13,904 nucleotides of DNA from Rickettsiales bacterium (GTDB lineage Bacteria; Pseudomonadota; Alphaproteobacteria; Rickettsiales; UBA1997). How positions within the stretch are numbered: position 1 is the stretch's first letter; each line of letters opens with the position of its first letter. Shown in pieces: positions 11,836 through 13,904 of this stretch. The translations under genes and the position numbers were made by a program. Location of the stretch: the NCBI GenBank assembly GCA_947505885.1, contig CANNMN010000016.1, positions 1-13,904 on the forward strand, read 5' to 3'. The notes under the pieces are model-generated. The model ran no database searches. It worked only from the letters and a program-made list of their open reading frames with translations, and was not told where the DNA came from.

Positions 11836-13710
11836 TTATCCCATCAAGCCTTGCAGCCTTCTGGAAAAATCTTTCGCATCTTTGATTGGCTCGTCTTCGA
11901 TGATGCAAGCAAGGTCAAATAAAGTTTCGATCCTGTCTTGCGCTACGATTTTTTTGGTCTCGTCAGAATAATTTTCGTTCAAATCTTTAATTATTTTATT
12001 ACTTGGATTGATCTCAAAAATTTTCGTAGTGCCTGCCTGAATTTGCTTCTGCTCAAGCAAGAATCTTTCCAGACGAATATCCATCGAACCCGCGTCAACA
12101 GCGAGACAAACTGGAGAGCCAGTGAGTTTCTTTGAGATGCGAACATCTTTAATTTTGTCGCCGAGAGTTTCTTTGATGAAGCCAATTAAGCCTTCAAAAT
12201 TGCTGCTGGTTACATCTTTTATTTCTTCTTTTTCTGTAGAATTTTTTTCGGATTTTTCGATATTCTCTAAATCAACATCGTGACGATTAATTGAGCAAAA
12301 TTCCTTCTCTTTGTAAGGCATTGCAACCGTCACCCAAAACTCATCAACCGCATCGATTAGAAATAAAACTTCCACATCCTTCTGTAAAAATACTTCGAGT
12401 TGCGGTGAAGATTTTATCTTGTCGACGGTTTCGCCGGTTAAAAAATAAATCTTGTCCTGACCAGGCTTGACGCGGTCTAAATAGTCGGCGAGGGAAATTA
12501 ATTTCTCTGGAGATTTTGAAGAGTAAAAGCGGCAAATCTCAAAAATTTTCTCACGAAATTCCGATGATTCGCACAAGCCCTCTTTCAAAACTGCGCCGAA
12601 ATTATTCCAGAATTTGAGATATTCTTCTTCACTCTCCACAGCTTTTTTCTTCAACTCAGAAAGCACTTTATTGACTAGCGATTTTCTAATTTTGTCGAGC
12701 ACCAAACTGTGCTGCAAATTCTCACGACTAATGTTTAGCGGCAAATCATCAGAATCGACAAGACCGCGCAGAAAGCGAAGGCAAGACGGAACTAAATTTA
12801 ATTCTTCCGAGATAAAAACTTTTTTTACGTAAAGTTTTACCGAAGTTTTGCGATCAGGGTGAAAAAGATCGAATGGCTTTGTTGCGGGCACGAAGAGCAA
12901 ATTAGTATAACTCACCAATCCCTCCGCCTTGTTGTGAATCACCATAAATGGGTCACCAGGCAAATGTGAAATATGTTTAAAAAAACTTTGATACTGCTCC
13001 GGCGTGATCTCGCTTTTATCCTTTACCCACAAGGCTGAAGCTGAGTTGATAGTTTCAATTTTTGCTCCCGCTTCCAAATTTTCTGGAATGAATTCAATCT
13101 TAAAATTGATGTGATCAGAGTAAGTTTGAATCACGTGTTTGATGTGAAAACGATCACAAAAATCCGTAGCATTTTCTTTCAGATGCAAAGTGATTTTCGT
13201 GCCGCGATTTAAAGCCTCTTCACTCTCAGAGATTTTAAAATTAGAGCTTCCGTCCGACTCCCACTTAAAAGTTTTTTCCTCGTCAAACTTACGCGAAAGC
13301 ACCTCAACTTTATCTGCAATCATGAAACTCGAATAAAATCCTACTCCGAATTGGCCAATAAGTTGTACGTCTTTTTGCTTGTCGCCGGTGAGTGATTTTA
13401 CAAAATTTTCTGTGCCTGAGCGCGCAATGGTGCCAAGGTTCTGAATCAATTCTTCACGATTCATTCCAACGCCATTATCCATGATGATTAGCAATTTTTT
13501 CTGCTTGTCGGTGGTAATTGAGATCTTCAATTCATCCTGCAATAAATTCGGATTCTGCGCTGCGAGGTAACGCAATTTATCGCAAGCATCCGATGCGTTC
13601 GAAACCAACTCCCGCAAAGCTACATCCTTATTGGTGTAGAGCGAGTTGATCATTAAATTCAAAATTTTTCCAACTTCGACGTCGAAGTTAAATTGTTGTT
13701 CATTAGACAT
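11836..13710 (-). CDS. htpG: Molecular chaperone HtpG (bacterial Hsp90)
   Basis: A 624-residue dimeric ATP-dependent chaperone, the same length as the E. coli protein. The GHKL ATPase domain (1-about 215) shows ELVSNASDA (34-42, with Glu34 and Asn38), DNGVGM (78-83), GTIARSGT (93-100) and GQFGVGFYSSF (119-129). The middle domain contains the catalytic-loop sequence LNISRENLQHS. The C-terminal dimerisation domain ends in RRLQGLMG, without the eukaryotic MEEVD tail. The gene stands alone, diverges from miaA, and is preceded by a heat-shock-type promoter. No Shine-Dalgarno sequence precedes the ATG at 13708-13710. Confidence 0.98.
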   Translation of the reverse strand: MSNEQQFNFDVEVGKILNLMINSLYTNKDVALRELVSNASDACDKLRYLAAQNPNLLQDELKISITTDKQKKLLIIMDNGVGMNREELIQNLGTIARSGTENFVKSLTGDKQKDVQLIGQFGVGFYSSFMIADKVEVLSRKFDEEKTFKWESDGSSNFKISESEEALNRGTKITLHLKENATDFCDRFHIKHVIQTYSDHINFKIEFIPENLEAGAKIETINSASALWVKDKSEITPEQYQSFFKHISHLPGDPFMVIHNKAEGLVSYTNLLFVPATKPFDLFHPDRKTSVKLYVKKVFISEELNLVPSCLRFLRGLVDSDDLPLNISRENLQHSLVLDKIRKSLVNKVLSELKKKAVESEEEYLKFWNNFGAVLKEGLCESSEFREKIFEICRFYSSKSPEKLISLADYLDRVKPGQDKIYFLTGETVDKIKSSPQLEVFLQKDVEVLFLIDAVDEFWVTVAMPYKEKEFCSINRHDVDLENIEKSEKNSTEKEEIKDVTSSNFEGLIGFIKETLGDKIKDVRISKKLTGSPVCLAVDAGSMDIRLERFLLEQKQIQAGTTKIFEINPSNKIIKDLNENYSDETKKIVAQDRIETLFDLACIIEDEPIKDAKDFSRRLQGLMG

Positions 13711-13744
13711 ATTTTGGGATTTGTTGTTATTCGTAATCTGCCTC

Positions 13745-13772
13745 TAGATAGTTACCTTGAACTCCATTTCAA
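13745..13772 (-). promoter_or_regulatory. Probable sigma-32 (RpoH) type promoter of htpG
   Basis: On the minus strand GTTGAAA carries a -35-like element (TTGAAA, 13767-13772). It is followed by a 16-nt spacer and ACTATCTAGA with TATCTA at 13745-13750. The alphaproteobacterial RpoH consensus is CTTGAAA plus CYTATNTNNG, and both halves match with one or two differences. Transcription would start about 28 nt before the htpG ATG. It sits in the 78-bp htpG-miaA gap and suits a chaperone gene. It could also be read as a weak housekeeping promoter. Confidence 0.5.
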
Positions 13773-13788
13773 CTGAGAAAAAAACTAA

Positions 13789-13904
13789 ATGACGAGCTGC
13801 AATTGCTTAATAATTTCTGGCCCGACCGCTTCGGGCAAATCGCGTTTGGCCTTCGATTTGGCTGGGCGCAAAGACATCGCGATTATTAATGCTGACTCTT
13901 TGCA
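13789..13904 (+). CDS. miaA: MiaA, tRNA dimethylallyltransferase, N-terminal fragment (cut by window edge)
   Basis: From the ATG at 13789 the frame is open to the window end: 38 complete codons plus two bases. It reads LIISGPTASGKSRLA (7-21) with the P-loop GPTASGKS (11-18), and IINADSL (32-38) with the next codon beginning CA (Gln). GPTASGKS-LA and INADS-Q are the signature N-terminal motifs of MiaA, which prenylates A37 of tRNAs reading codons that start with U. The start is the first ATG of the frame, with a weak GAG about 11 nt upstream. It diverges from htpG. The rest of the gene lies outside the window. Confidence 0.9.
   Translation, partial: MTSCNCLIISGPTASGKSRLAFDLAGRKDIAIINADSL

Overview
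The window is about 13.9 kb of AT-rich, densely packed bacterial chromosome. It reads as an alphaproteobacterium, most likely from a host-associated lineage of the Rickettsiales or Holosporales type. The main taxonomic marker is a DUF1013 / TrcR gene at 3921-4460, a family known essentially only from Alphaproteobacteria. The lifestyle clues are a VirB11 type IV secretion ATPase (329-1330) and a Ulp1/C48-like cysteine protease with no signal peptide (8318-9307), which looks like an effector acting on eukaryotic ubiquitin-like conjugates. The start of lpxD and an outer-membrane porin show a Gram-negative, lipid A-bearing envelope. An acetolactate synthase regulatory subunit (ilvH) argues against an extremely reduced Rickettsia-type genome and fits a lineage that keeps some amino-acid synthesis.

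Layout. Positions 1-4460 are all on the minus strand: in transcription order trcR, bcp, rplY, porin, virB11 and lpxD (cut by the window edge). trcR/bcp and rplY/porin are tightly spaced. A 90-bp palindrome-rich segment sits exactly between the rplY stop and the porin signal peptide. birA (4531-5244) diverges from trcR and converges on the recG-smpB operon (minus, start/stop overlap ATGA). ilvH (plus) diverges from smpB. It converges, with a 5-nt gap, on a minus-strand group made of the Ulp1-like gene, xerD and a small predicted membrane protein. That small ORF overlaps, head to head, a plus-strand BepA-like M48 metalloprotease with TPRs. htpG (minus) diverges from the first 38 codons of miaA (plus), which run off the right edge. 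A sigma-32-like promoter for htpG lies in the 78-bp gap.

How the genes fit together. Most are housekeeping: translation and RNA (rplY, smpB, miaA), DNA repair and segregation (recG, xerD), stress and folding (bcp, htpG, M48 protease), envelope (lpxD, porin), cofactor (birA), amino acids (ilvH) and cell cycle (trcR). Two genes stand out as host-interaction functions: the lone virB11 and the Ulp1-like protease. They are not adjacent, so a link through type IV secretion is inference only. No RNA genes, CRISPR arrays or insertion sequences were seen, and no stretch over 300 bases lacks a gene.
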